Part shown: piece by piece, positions 45,184-54,384 of the stretch
Layout: each line of letters opens with the position of its first letter
How positions within the stretch are numbered: position 1 is the first letter of the stretch
Assembly: GCA_045430305.1 (NCBI GenBank)
Contig: JAILXW010000002.1
Span: 682,001-746,000 of the forward strand
Length of the DNA stretch: 64,000 bases
From: Agarilytica sp045430305
GTDB lineage: Bacteria; Pseudomonadota; Gammaproteobacteria; Pseudomonadales; Cellvibrionaceae
Reading direction: 5' to 3'
Translations under genes and position numbers: made by a program
Notes under the pieces: model-generated
The model's input: the letters and a program-made list of their open reading frames with translations, nothing else
Told to the model about the DNA's origin: nothing
The model's database searches: none

Positions 45184-46899
45184 CTAATCCTTCGTTACGC
45201 GGTTAGCTTCTTCTAAGCTGGTTAATCCCATCGCGGCTTTGCGCAATGCAGAAATTCTCAAATTGTTAAATCCGGCTTCTTTCGCTGCGTCAGCGATTTG
45301 AATAGCATTGCCACCATTCATAATGATGCGTGAAATCTCAGAGGTAATTCGCACGACTTCATACACCCCTACACGGCCTTTGTAGCCGTTGGCGCACTTA
45401 TCGCAGCCTTTGGGGTGGAATAGGGTAAATTCTTCACGTGGCATTTTTATCTCATCAAAACCTTCTTCTGTCAGTACTTCATCGGGTATGTCTTCGGCAG
45501 GTACTTTACAATTACTGCATAAACGGCGTGCTAGGCGTTGAGCAATAATGAGGCTGACAGTGGTTGCCACGTTAAAAGTGGGAACGCCCATATTTAGGAG
45601 GCGAGTCAATGTTTCTGGGGCGCTATTGGTGTGTAAAGTAGACATCACCATATGGCCTGTTTGTGCCGCTTTGATCGCGATTTCTGCCGTTTCTAAGTCG
45701 CGAATCTCCCCCACCATGACAATATCAGGGTCTTGGCGAAGAAATGAGCGGAGCGCTGTGGGGAAGGTAAGCCCCACCTTGTTGTTAACATTAACCTGGT
45801 TAATACCTTCTAAGTTGATTTCAACTGGGTCTTCCGCGGTGGAAATATTGCGTTCCACCGTATTCAAAATATTGAGTCCAGTATATAAAGAAACAGTTTT
45901 ACCTGAGCCTGTGGGGCCGGTCACTAGAATCATACCCTGTGGTTGTTCAAGGGCATCCATGAACATTTTCTTCTGTTCGTCTTCGTAGCCTAAAGCATCG
46001 ATACCGAGTTTGGCACTGGAAGGGTCAAGAATACGCAGTACGATCTTTTCGCCAAATAATGTTGGCAAGGTATTTACACGAAAATCGATGGCGCGAGTTT
46101 TAGATATTTTCATCTTGATTCGGCCATCTTGAGGGATGCGGCGCTCTGAGATATCCATTTGTGACATCACTTTCAGGCGAGCAGCCATTTTTCCTGCGAG
46201 ATTCGTTGGTGGTCGAGCCACTTCTTTTAATATGCCATCTGTGCGAAAACGCACACGATAAGCTTTCTCGTATGGCTCAAAATGAATATCCGATGCGCCT
46301 GATTTTATAGCGTCTAGTAATACTTTGTTTACGAAGCGTACGATCGGAGCTTCATCGACCTCGGCATCATCGTGTTCCGTGGGGGAGTCGCCGACAGCTT
46401 CTACATCTAAGTCATCGAGATCGTCTTCGTCTAAGCCGCCAAGGGCATCCCCGATACTCTCTTCTTCGGAATTTAAATATGCTTCTACGGCTCCCTTTAA
46501 CTTATCTGCAAAGCTAAGTAAGGCCTCGGTCGTAAGGCCTGTATTAAATTTGATTTCGTCGAGGGCGTGGAGGTTAGTTGGATCGGATACAGCAACGTAT
46601 AAGCGGGTACCACGCTTAAATATTGGTAGCACGTTGTGTTTTTGGATCAGCTTATTATCAACTAAGTTCTTTGGGATCGATTCAGCGTTTATGGCGCCAA
46701 GGTCAACAAGTGGGGTGCCAAACTCATCTGAAGCCGCGTTGGCAATCACTGCAGGCGAAATATCTTTGTTGTTTACTAGGTAAAAAGGAAGAGGGGTATT
46801 ATCCTTTTTACAGGAATCTACGGCATCAGAAGCCTCCTCTTCTGTGAGGATGTTGTCTCTTACCAGTCTTCTTGCTAAACCGCTGACTATCATTGCCAT
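45184..46899 (-). CDS. pilB: Type IV pilus extension ATPase PilB
   Basis: 571-aa hexameric ATPase that powers pilus extension. An N-terminal MshEN-like region (about 1-150; homologues bind c-di-GMP here) precedes the ATPase domain with Walker A GPTGSGKTVSLY, the Asp box GEIRDLETAEIAIKAAQTGH and the tetracysteine zinc site (CSNC and CDKC). ATG 46893 has better ribosome-binding spacing (AGGT) than 46899; the difference is two residues. It is divergent from pilA. Confidence 0.96.
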   Translation of the reverse strand: MAMIVSGLARRLVRDNILTEEEASDAVDSCKKDNTPLPFYLVNNKDISPAVIANAASDEFGTPLVDLGAINAESIPKNLVDNKLIQKHNVLPIFKRGTRLYVAVSDPTNLHALDEIKFNTGLTTEALLSFADKLKGAVEAYLNSEEESIGDALGGLDEDDLDDLDVEAVGDSPTEHDDAEVDEAPIVRFVNKVLLDAIKSGASDIHFEPYEKAYRVRFRTDGILKEVARPPTNLAGKMAARLKVMSQMDISERRIPQDGRIKMKISKTRAIDFRVNTLPTLFGEKIVLRILDPSSAKLGIDALGYEDEQKKMFMDALEQPQGMILVTGPTGSGKTVSLYTGLNILNTVERNISTAEDPVEINLEGINQVNVNNKVGLTFPTALRSFLRQDPDIVMVGEIRDLETAEIAIKAAQTGHMVMSTLHTNSAPETLTRLLNMGVPTFNVATTVSLIIAQRLARRLCSNCKVPAEDIPDEVLTEEGFDEIKMPREEFTLFHPKGCDKCANGYKGRVGVYEVVRITSEISRIIMNGGNAIQIADAAKEAGFNNLRISALRKAAMGLTSLEEANRVTKD

Positions 46900-47049
46900 G
46901 ACCTGCTATAAAAATAAAGATTGTTGCAACCCACTTTAACTTTAGCATCTCCAGTAAAAGAAGGCAGTAAGTGTATGAAATATTACACAATATATGAGGT
47001 GAGTAATGTCCAATTCAGAAAAGTGACAATATTTGCAACTTATGATTCG

Positions 47050-47072
47050 ACACTGACAAATATTGTCAGTGT
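47050..47072 (+). promoter_or_regulatory. Palindromic enhancer site upstream of pilA
   Basis: ACACTGACAA and TTGTCAGTGT form perfect 10-bp arms around ATA, centred about 95 bp upstream of the -24 element. It contains TGTC on both strands, the core described for PilR sites in Pseudomonas. A second related sequence, GTGACAATATTTGC, lies at 47023-47036. Binding of the PilR response regulator is an inference. Confidence 0.6.
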
Positions 47073-47155
47073 GCAAGGCATTGAATTCTAGTCTAAGTTC
47101 ATTACCAAGTGTATTTTCTGCCGAGTATTGGTGTGTTGAGAGTAGGCAAGTAAAC

Positions 47156-47172
47156 TTGGCATGATCATCGCT
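47156..47172 (+). promoter_or_regulatory. Sigma-54 promoter of pilA
   Basis: TTGGCATG-ATCA-TCGCT matches the RpoN consensus, with the invariant GG and GC exactly 10 bases apart. The predicted start is about 12 bp downstream, leaving a leader of about 60 bases before the ATG. Confidence 0.75.
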
Positions 47173-47244
47173 TAACCAGTTATGTAACCCTAGATTGCGG
47201 TTTGACTAAAAAAGATTTTAAAACATCCTTTGGAGGATATAAGC

Positions 47245-47727
47245 ATGAAAACTATTCAAAAAGGTTTTACATTAATTGAATTGATGATCGTTGTTGCGAT
47301 TATCGGTATTTTGGCGGCAGTTGCGCTACCTGCTTATCAAGATTACACCGTACGAGCTAAAGTGTCTGAAGTTATTTTGGCGGCTTCGTCATGTCGTACG
47401 TCTATTACGGATGCGGTACAGAATGCATCTGGTGTTGACGTGTCTGCAATATTACCTGACATTTGTGAAGTGCAAGATACTAAATATGTTGATGGTGCGG
47501 CCAGTGGCGCTAGCGCGAACGGAGTCATTACAATCGAAGCGGAAGAAACTGAGTTTACCGGAACTGACATCACCGCTACCGCAAACCAAATTCAGTTGGT
47601 GCCTTTTGTTGCTGGTACGGCATTAGTTGGTACTACTGATGGTGGTGCGATGATTGATGAATGGCAATGTGGCCCAGGAGGGGATCCAATGCCTCGTAAA
47701 TATCTGCCAGGTTCTTGTCAGCAGTAA
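47245..47727 (+). CDS. pilA: Type IV major pilin PilA
   Basis: 160-aa prepilin. The leader MKTIQKG is cleaved after Gly7 by PilD; the mature N-terminus FTLIELMIVVAIIGILAAVALP includes Glu5. Three to four cysteines follow: an early pair (SSCRTS, DICEV) and a C-terminal pair (WQCGPG, GSCQQ) that should form the D-region disulfide. ATG 47245 with TGGAGG upstream is chosen; an in-frame start five codons earlier lacks this spacing. A strong terminator follows. Confidence 0.96.
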   Translation: MKTIQKGFTLIELMIVVAIIGILAAVALPAYQDYTVRAKVSEVILAASSCRTSITDAVQNASGVDVSAILPDICEVQDTKYVDGAASGASANGVITIEAEETEFTGTDITATANQIQLVPFVAGTALVGTTDGGAMIDEWQCGPGGDPMPRKYLPGSCQQ

Positions 47728-47773
47728 TGATGAATTTGGCCAGCGCGGTATAGCGCAGGTCAGGTTAGAAATA

Positions 47774-47806
47774 AAAAGCCTCAACAGGAATGTTGGGGCT
47801 TTTTTG
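47774..47806 (+). terminator. pilA terminator
   Basis: AAAAAGCCTCAACA and TGTTGGGGCTTTTTT pair around GGAA, a GC-rich stem followed by a T run, 47 bp after the pilA stop. A textbook intrinsic terminator. Confidence 0.9.
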
Positions 47807-48185
47807 TGCCTCACGTTCCACTATACAGTCTTCACTTAGGGCGCTATCTTTCAGAACGGTTTGTCAGAGAGCTACCTTTATGCGGGGCGTTAATTGTTAA
47901 TGTTGATGTCAGTTAACATGAGAGAAGGGCAACAAGTAATACTGTGGTAGCGGGTTTGTTAAATATATAACCGCCTGCAGGGGGTCGAATTGGGTCCTAA
48001 AGCTCTAGAAAAGCCACTTTCTGAAATGATCTAGGCTGAGGCTCTGATCAAATGTAGAGATGGCTATTGAGTGATTAGTTTGAAACCCTTGATATATGGC
48101 TTGGGGTGAATATGGCGGTCGATAGTTTTTGAATCGAGCGGTAGTGAAGCCGCTGAGCTAAAAATGAGATATAGGAATAGGTGAA
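47807..48185. other. Unassigned region between pilA terminator and tfpZ-like gene
   Basis: About 380 bp with no frame I can support on either strand. It contains small inverted repeats (GTTAA/TTAAC near 47900-47920; AGCGG/CCGCT near 48138-48155). No tRNA, attachment site or terminator for the convergent tfpZ-like gene is clear. Confidence 0.5.
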
Positions 48186-48878
48186 CTAAACTGAAGAATT
48201 GTTTTTTAGTTTAATGGCGCCATGTTTTATGCTGACGCAGCTGTCTCCGTGATAGTGCGCCGAAATGGTCGGCATCCAATAACAATTGAGTGTTTCGTCA
48301 AACGTAAAGCGTTCCAATCTCTCGTTTAATCCGTCTTGGTGGGCTTTATCAAGTGGAATATAAAGGTTTTGACTATAGACAATCGGTTCTCCAAAGAATC
48401 CGGCAATGGATTTTGTGAGGGCAATTTCGGCATCGGTTTTTGGCTGATTTAAATAGATTTTGGCAGGGAGTGAGTCGTCAATATCTCCGAGTGGTTTGAG
48501 GGGTTTATCAAAAAGCTTGAAATCAGAGATCGTTAAAATATGCAATCCGTCATCCGCGACAATCTGAACGACCGGACGTTCTTGATGAACAAAATAGGTG
48601 CCAGCTGCCAGGGCGGAAACTTGAATGAGAGCAATGACTGCCAGATCGAATACTAGAGACTTTTTTTTCTGATCAAATACGATCAATGTCAAGAGCGGAC
48701 CTAGCACCAAGTCGACTCCGGCTACGATCTTGATTCCATGGACCCCTCCCATATTTATAAATACACCCGGGTACCAAGAAAATACAATAAGCCCAAGTAA
48801 AATTAAAAATATGACCAAACTTATCGCTAAGTGAATGGTGAAAGCTTGGTATCTATTTGTAGGTTTTGATAAAAACAT
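48186..48878 (-). CDS. tfpZ: TfpX/TfpZ family type IV pilin accessory protein
   Basis: 230-aa membrane protein with three to four N-terminal helices (IHLAISLVIFLILLGLIVFSWYPG; GIKIVAGVDLVLGPLLTLIVF) and a C-terminal extracytoplasmic domain. These phrases are diagnostic for the TfpX/TfpZ accessory proteins encoded next to particular pilA alleles and needed for efficient assembly of the cognate pilin. It is convergent with pilA, 458 bp away, supporting the link. Confidence 0.85.
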   Translation of the reverse strand: MFLSKPTNRYQAFTIHLAISLVIFLILLGLIVFSWYPGVFINMGGVHGIKIVAGVDLVLGPLLTLIVFDQKKKSLVFDLAVIALIQVSALAAGTYFVHQERPVVQIVADDGLHILTISDFKLFDKPLKPLGDIDDSLPAKIYLNQPKTDAEIALTKSIAGFFGEPIVYSQNLYIPLDKAHQDGLNERLERFTFDETLNCYWMPTISAHYHGDSCVSIKHGAIKLKNNSSV

Positions 48879-49721
48879 TTATTGAATTCGCAATGATAAA
48901 TCAACTGCCTTAACATGCTTTGTTAAGGTGCCAAGAGATATGAAGTCGATAGAGTGGCTTTTATATTCTTTTAGACCATCTCGCTGAATATTTCCAGAAA
49001 CCTCATATTTAACCCCTGCAGTTTTTAACTTGCCTGCAGCTTCTAGGTTTTCTTCTGAAAAATTATCTAGCATCACAATATCAACTTTTGCATTCAGGGC
49101 TTCTTTTAATTCTTCAATGGTCTCCACTTCTACTTCAACGAGTTTGCCTGGGTAGAGCTCTTTGGCTTTGTCGACTGCTTGGGTGATGCCGCCGCAACCA
49201 GCGATATGATTTTCTTTAATCAAGAATGCGTCGAATAAGCCAATGCGGTGGTTGTGGCACCCTCCGGTGTTCACCGCATATTTTTGTGCTGTGCGAAGCC
49301 CGGGTATGGTCTTACGGGTGTCTAATAGTTGAATGTGGGAATTGCCAAGTGTTTCTTTGAATTCGTGGGCTTTAGTGGCGGTACCGCTCAGAAGTTGAAG
49401 GAAATTAAGAGCGGTACGCTCTCCGGTTAACAGCGATCGTGTGTTGCCGTTCAGTTCTACCAGTGTGCTATTGGCTTTTGCTTTATCACCATCTTTCACT
49501 TTCCAGTGCAGCTGTACTGCTGGGTCTATTTGGTGAAAGGTTTCGTCGACCCAGGCTGTTCCACACACTATGCAATCTTCGCGGGTGATCACGGTGGCTT
49601 TATCTGATTTATCTACGGGGATAAGTTCAGCGGTTATGTCGCCGCTACCGATGTCTTCTTGAAGGGCGGTTTTTACTGCGAGAGTAATGTCGTCGCGAAT
49701 GTTGCTAAGTTGGATATTCAT
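48879..49721 (-). CDS. nadC: Nicotinate-nucleotide pyrophosphorylase (carboxylating)
   Basis: 280-aa quinolinate phosphoribosyltransferase of NAD synthesis. Signatures: LQEDIGSGDIT, the RKTIPGLR loop, GGCHNHRIGLFDAFLIKENHI and VEVETIEELKEAL. ATG 49721 is preferred to a TTG one codon upstream. It lies between the pilin accessory gene (stop adjacent to its start) and the retropepsin-like gene, as in other gammaproteobacteria where nadC sits beside pilA. Confidence 0.96.
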   Translation of the reverse strand: MNIQLSNIRDDITLAVKTALQEDIGSGDITAELIPVDKSDKATVITREDCIVCGTAWVDETFHQIDPAVQLHWKVKDGDKAKANSTLVELNGNTRSLLTGERTALNFLQLLSGTATKAHEFKETLGNSHIQLLDTRKTIPGLRTAQKYAVNTGGCHNHRIGLFDAFLIKENHIAGCGGITQAVDKAKELYPGKLVEVEVETIEELKEALNAKVDIVMLDNFSEENLEAAGKLKTAGVKYEVSGNIQRDGLKEYKSHSIDFISLGTLTKHVKAVDLSLRIQ

Positions 49722-49724
49722 CAA

Positions 49725-50228
49725 TTAAATCTGTTTTATCGTTAGTGTGGCGTCGCGCTGGGTCAGTTCAAGGTCTTTTAGGGCGCTCATGCCGAGTAGA
49801 ATTTCTTCGCCCGTCATCCCGGGGTTTATGGATGCGCGCACATCGTAAAGTGTAATCGATCCGAGTTCTAGTTTATCAATGCGTGTTGCACGAATTTCTA
49901 CGATGCCGTTGGCCGTGATGGCTTTGCCGCGCTGGCCCGGAGCAAGGCCAAGCTTCTTCGCAAGCCCTGCGGGAACAGATACGTCGGTGGCGCCAGTATC
50001 TACAAGAAAGACAACGCGTTTGCCGTTGATTTTGCCGCTGGCTACATAGTGATTTTTGCGGTTTTGCTGGAGAATGATTTCGCCAGGTGTACTGCTGTTG
50101 AGGTTCTGGTTGGGGTTGAATTGCGAGTCTTCCCACTTCCCAAAAATAGCGGTTAAACCAATGAGTACAATGAACCACGCGACATACAGCATGCCTTTGC
50201 CGATTTTTTTCTCTGATGAGTGTTCCAT
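49725..50228 (-). CDS. Membrane-anchored retropepsin-like aspartic protease
   Basis: 167-aa protein with an N-terminal transmembrane helix (about 12-30) and a periplasmic clan AA protease domain (TIGR02281 type). The single catalytic Asp is Asp77 in FLVDTGATDVSVP; such proteins act as dimers, as retroviral proteases do. Substrate unknown. Ends 3 bp before nadC. Confidence 0.88.
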   Translation of the reverse strand: MEHSSEKKIGKGMLYVAWFIVLIGLTAIFGKWEDSQFNPNQNLNSSTPGEIILQQNRKNHYVASGKINGKRVVFLVDTGATDVSVPAGLAKKLGLAPGQRGKAITANGIVEIRATRIDKLELGSITLYDVRASINPGMTGEEILLGMSALKDLELTQRDATLTIKQI

Positions 50229-50465
50229 ATCGAATTTACTGATCTTAGTTATGCTTTGAATTTATTGATTGTGAGAGTATTATTTCTGAGCTGCGTGCCA
50301 ATTTGTGCGTTTAGATGGATTATACGTAAATCTGTTGGATGTCTGTGATGCGGTTCTCGTATCTCACTCGCACACCATGCTCATCGCCGGCCTTTCATTA
50401 TACTTTAAGAAATCACCCGAAAAAGGCGGTCTCGATGTGCACTCTAAGTTTAGGAGGTGTGGTAA

Positions 50466-52874
50466 GTGCCTGAACACGCGAAACATAATGCTGATGCGAA
50501 GGTAGTGCATTTGGAACCAGAAAGCCAAAGAATCGTGCGTGCCAAACTCGCCAGTTTGCCCGCTGCCGTGCACTCCGTGCATGAGAAGGGTGGCCACGTT
50601 CTAATGGGCCTGATAAAAGCTTTTTTTGACCGGGCAGACGACTCCCTCTTTGAGCTGGCCGATAAAGCCAACTCTAATGACGAGCAAAACCTCTATTTCG
50701 ACGCCATGCGCGAAGTGCGTGTACAGCGGCGGGGCATTGAGAAGCGTTTTGCCGATGCCATAGATTTGGCTTTTGCGGAGCTTATGTCTGAAAGCGGCCT
50801 TGGGGATTCTGCCCACAAGTTTTCACCAGACTCCCTTTCTCTTGTGGAGCATGAAGAGCTGGATGAAATGCTGGCCGTTGATACATCTATCGCGCGTGCC
50901 CATAAACTCCACGGTGAATCTATTCAGCTAATATCGCTTCGTTTAGATAGTCTATTACCCGTTAAGGTCTACCAAAAGAACAATCCTTTCGGCCCCGACA
51001 TGATTTGTTCTACATTCATGGATGAGGTCAAAAAATTAGATGTTGGTATTCGCTCTAAGCTAGTTTTGTTTAAGCTTTTTGATCGAGCCGTTATCAGCAA
51101 GTTAAAAGAGCTTTTCGATACCGCTAATGGTGTTCTGTTAGAGCATAATATATTGCCTTCGCTTTCAAGTAGGAGCGCACAATCAACGTTGACCGCCGGT
51201 GCTAAGGTATCTAGTGCGTCATTAGATGATGCGCTAAGCGCTACTGCCGGTAGCTTGGGTAATATAGGTGCAGGCGTTAGCGCAGACGCAAGCATGAGCC
51301 CAGAGGTGTTATCGAAGCTCAAAAATATACTGGGTGAAAAAGTTATCGCGAACCCTGCGGCAAGCACTCAATCATTAGATGCGGCTAGTCAGCTAATGAG
51401 TTTGCTCTCTCATATTCAGCATATGCCTAATGTGATGGACAACCGCATTGCTCTGAATGTGCGTTCATTGCTAGAACAGTTACAGCAACAAAAAGGCGTT
51501 GATGCTCAAATTGGCCAAGTGGATGACCAGGTCATTAATTTGGTGAATATGTTGTTTGAATTTATTCTTGATGATCGAAGCTTGGCAGCACCAATGAAAG
51601 CTTTGCTTAGTAGGATGCAGATTCCCATCATTAAAGTAGCCGTTGCAGATAAGGCTTTTTTCACCAAAGGCAACCATGTAGCGCGCCGTCTTCTGAACGA
51701 TATGGCCTCAGCAGCAATGGGTTGGGCGGGCGATGAAGTCAGTGCTACAAGCGACCCCCTATATCGCAAGATAGAATCCATTGTCCGCCGCTTAATGGAA
51801 GATTTCGACAATGATTTACGAATTTTTTCAGAGTTGCTCACAGATTTCACCGCGTTTACTGAAAAAGAGAAAAAACGCGCAGCGGTGCTAGAACGCCGCA
51901 CTATCGACGCAGAAGATGGTAAAGCTAAAGCGGAACTCGCAAGAACCACTGTAGAGCTTGAAATTGAAATTCGTACCGTTGGCCTTGCGTTGCCCTCAGT
52001 GGTGAATGATCTCATCAAAAATGCCTGGAATAATGTGCTGTTCGTGACTGCTTTGAAATACGGGTATGAATCGGAAGAGTGGCAATCACAACTGGTGGTA
52101 CTAGAAGATTTGGTGTGGAGCGCACAGGTGCCTCGCGCCATCGAGCAGCGTCAAAAGCTTATCAAGCTTGTCCCTGGCTTGTTGAAGCGTTTACGGCGTG
52201 GTTTAGATATCATTTCGTTCAACCCCTTCGAAATGTCAGATATGTTCAAGTCCTTAGAAAAGGTACATATCTCATGTATTCGTGGGCGTGCGCCAGTAAA
52301 ACCGGTGGCGCCTCCCGTCACAGAATCCACAAGTTCGCCGGTAAACCCTCAAGCGACAAGTCAGCAAGCAACAGATGATTTGCCTGCATCGCAAGCACCT
52401 GCACAGGTTGACTCTGAATCTACAGAATCCGGCTCAGGCCTTGCGCAAAGCCCTCCTAAGCGGCCGGTACCAAGAAAGGTTACCGAGGGTGACTCAAACA
52501 TTTCGTTGCCGGAACCGAGCCTACGTGACCTTGCTAACGCTGTAGAGATTGACGAAATCAATGATTCGAATGCAGATGCTTTCGTACACTTACCTCCAGA
52601 TGACCCTTATATGAAGCAAGTCGCAGGGTTCTCGCAAGGGGTTTGGTTTGAAATGAAAAATGACAAAGGTGATGCAAATCGTGTTCGATTAGCCGCCGTG
52701 ATTCGGCCAGTAGGAAAATACATTTTCGTGAATCGCAATGGTATGAAAGTGGCTGAGCACTCTCAGGTAGAGCTTGCCAATATGTTGAAGAATAACGCTA
52801 TTCGAACCCTCGATGACACGATGCTGTTTGATCGCGCTCTTGAGACTGTGGTCACTGGCCTTCGCAAGAATTAA
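50466..52874 (+). CDS. DUF1631 family protein (paralogue 2)
   Basis: 802-aa soluble protein, second DUF1631 member of the window. It aligns with the copy at 5940 in the conserved block (MLFEFILDD, MKALLSRMQIPIIKVAV, ARRLLNDM, DFDNDLRI) and again at the C-terminus (GVWFEM to FDRALETVV). Between these it has a long Pro/Ser/Thr/Gln-rich linker (about residues 615-690) absent from copy 1. GTG start with GGAGGT 8 bases upstream. No PilZ gene follows here; ampD does. Function unknown. Confidence 0.85.
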   Translation: MPEHAKHNADAKVVHLEPESQRIVRAKLASLPAAVHSVHEKGGHVLMGLIKAFFDRADDSLFELADKANSNDEQNLYFDAMREVRVQRRGIEKRFADAIDLAFAELMSESGLGDSAHKFSPDSLSLVEHEELDEMLAVDTSIARAHKLHGESIQLISLRLDSLLPVKVYQKNNPFGPDMICSTFMDEVKKLDVGIRSKLVLFKLFDRAVISKLKELFDTANGVLLEHNILPSLSSRSAQSTLTAGAKVSSASLDDALSATAGSLGNIGAGVSADASMSPEVLSKLKNILGEKVIANPAASTQSLDAASQLMSLLSHIQHMPNVMDNRIALNVRSLLEQLQQQKGVDAQIGQVDDQVINLVNMLFEFILDDRSLAAPMKALLSRMQIPIIKVAVADKAFFTKGNHVARRLLNDMASAAMGWAGDEVSATSDPLYRKIESIVRRLMEDFDNDLRIFSELLTDFTAFTEKEKKRAAVLERRTIDAEDGKAKAELARTTVELEIEIRTVGLALPSVVNDLIKNAWNNVLFVTALKYGYESEEWQSQLVVLEDLVWSAQVPRAIEQRQKLIKLVPGLLKRLRRGLDIISFNPFEMSDMFKSLEKVHISCIRGRAPVKPVAPPVTESTSSPVNPQATSQQATDDLPASQAPAQVDSESTESGSGLAQSPPKRPVPRKVTEGDSNISLPEPSLRDLANAVEIDEINDSNADAFVHLPPDDPYMKQVAGFSQGVWFEMKNDKGDANRVRLAAVIRPVGKYIFVNRNGMKVAEHSQVELANMLKNNAIRTLDDTMLFDRALETVVTGLRKN

Positions 52875-52980
52875 ATACTCTTTCTCGTTAAATGTACGCG
52901 AGCAACGTAAGAGCGTTGCTCGATATCCTCCTCGCTATCTATCCAACAAGGCCCGTAGTATCATCCGTCAAAAAAGAGAA

Positions 52981-53544
52981 ATGCGCGTGATTACAGACGG
53001 ATGGTGGTCTAAGGCCATCAAGCTTCCTTCCCCCAACTTTAATCAAAGACCCGACACACCAGTGGATATGATCGTAATCCATAATATCAGTCTGCCTCCG
53101 GGGCAGTTTGGTACAGGCTGCGTACAAGAGTTTTTCCTCAACGAACTTAAAATAGATCAAGACCCTTACTTTCGCGAAATTAGCGATATGCAAGTCTCTT
53201 CACATGTGCTTATAGAGCGCGATGGTAAAGTTACACAATTTGTTAGTTTTGAAGATCGCGCTTGGCATGCCGGGCGTTCGCGGTTTCGCGGCCGTCCAGA
53301 GTGTAATGATTTTGCTATTGGCATCGAGTTGGAAGGCACCGACGATATTCCATATAGTGAAGCCCAGTATTTAGCCTTGATTGAACTCAGTAGAGGAATT
53401 ATTAATACTTATCCAGGGCTTACGCTTGATAGAATAGTGGGGCATAGCCATATTGCTCCAGAGCGGAAAACAGATCCGGGGCCGGCATTTGAATGGTCAC
53501 GATATAAAAAGGCACTGGTGGCGTCGCTAGCAGAGGATAATTAA
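52981..53544 (+). CDS. ampD: 1,6-anhydro-N-acetylmuramyl-L-alanine amidase AmpD
   Basis: 187-aa cytoplasmic zinc amidase that removes the stem peptide from anhydro-muropeptides during wall recycling. Zinc ligands His34 (IVIHNIS), His155 (GHSHIAP) and Asp165 (RKTDPGP) are in place. ATG 52981 gives the standard length; an open frame continues upstream but overlaps the DUF1631 gene. AMP-cluster neighbours ampE and ampG support the role, and no ampR/ampC is seen. Confidence 0.95.
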   Translation: MRVITDGWWSKAIKLPSPNFNQRPDTPVDMIVIHNISLPPGQFGTGCVQEFFLNELKIDQDPYFREISDMQVSSHVLIERDGKVTQFVSFEDRAWHAGRSRFRGRPECNDFAIGIELEGTDDIPYSEAQYLALIELSRGIINTYPGLTLDRIVGHSHIAPERKTDPGPAFEWSRYKKALVASLAEDN

Positions 53545-53545
53545 A

Positions 53546-54382
53546 GTGGAACTCTTTATTGTCGTTATAGCAATATTATTTTTACAGGTTTGGGGGGCTG
53601 ATAATCCGCTTCACAAAGACCAGTGGTTTGACGACTGGTTAAGTTTTACAAAAAAGCAGTTTTCAGCTTCTGCCGAAAAGCATTTTGCCTTTACAGTTGC
53701 TGTTCCGGTATTGGTACTGGCAGTTGCTTTTTGGTTGATTGGGCAGAAAATGCTTTGGCCCCTAGTGCCACTAGGGGTTATTGTTTTGCTATACAGTTTC
53801 GGGCGTGGTGAGTTTGGCGAGCTTGTTCAAGCGTATACAAAAGCATGCTATCAAGAAGACTGGAAATCAGGCATCGAACGCGCTCAAAGCCTGCGTGTGG
53901 ATGTGGAAGGCATTCGAGAGAATGACTGGGATTCCCTCCATCGCCATGTACTAGAAGAAGCCGCATATCGAGGGTTTGAGCGTATGTTCGCCGTACTGTT
54001 CTGGTTTTTTATATTCGGGCCTCTTGGCGCACTTGCGTATAGGCTTACATTTTTGTTCTGTGAAAAATATCAAGATAATGCTCCGGCAAAGAAATTTTTA
54101 TGGTTATCGGAATGGCCCGCTGTACGTGTGCTCGGCCTGAGTTTTGCCCTAACCGGGAATTTTATGGGGTGCATTCGAAAATGGCGCGAAAGTTTATTGT
54201 GTGTGGTACGCCCCACTAAAATGACCATTGGTCAATCTGTGCTGGGCGCTTTGTCGGTAGAAGAGGGCATTAACCAGACTTGCGATGTTACCCGCAAAGA
54301 ACTCTCGTTAATGAATCAACTATATTTACGCACGCTGTGGTTCTGGTTGGCCGCTACTGCGATTTACATATTGTTTAACTAA
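53546..54382 (+). CDS. ampE: AmpE-family inner membrane protein
   Basis: 278-aa polytopic protein, family partner of AmpD in beta-lactam sensing and wall recycling; biochemical role unclear. The N-terminus IVVIAILFLQVWGADNPLHKDQWF and multiple hydrophobic segments fit. GTG start one base after the ampD stop, so the two are coupled. Confidence 0.9.
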   Translation: MELFIVVIAILFLQVWGADNPLHKDQWFDDWLSFTKKQFSASAEKHFAFTVAVPVLVLAVAFWLIGQKMLWPLVPLGVIVLLYSFGRGEFGELVQAYTKACYQEDWKSGIERAQSLRVDVEGIRENDWDSLHRHVLEEAAYRGFERMFAVLFWFFIFGPLGALAYRLTFLFCEKYQDNAPAKKFLWLSEWPAVRVLGLSFALTGNFMGCIRKWRESLLCVVRPTKMTIGQSVLGALSVEEGINQTCDVTRKELSLMNQLYLRTLWFWLAATAIYILFN

Positions 54383-54384
54383 AA

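Larger units (their letters stand above)
46900..47244. promoter_or_regulatory. pilB-pilA divergent regulatory region
   Basis: 345 bp without a gene. It holds a perfect 10-bp inverted repeat at 47050-47072, a related single element at 47022-47035 and a sigma-54 promoter at 47156-47172, all oriented for pilA. The ribosome-binding site TGGAGG (47231-47236) precedes ATG 47245. Confidence 0.7.
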
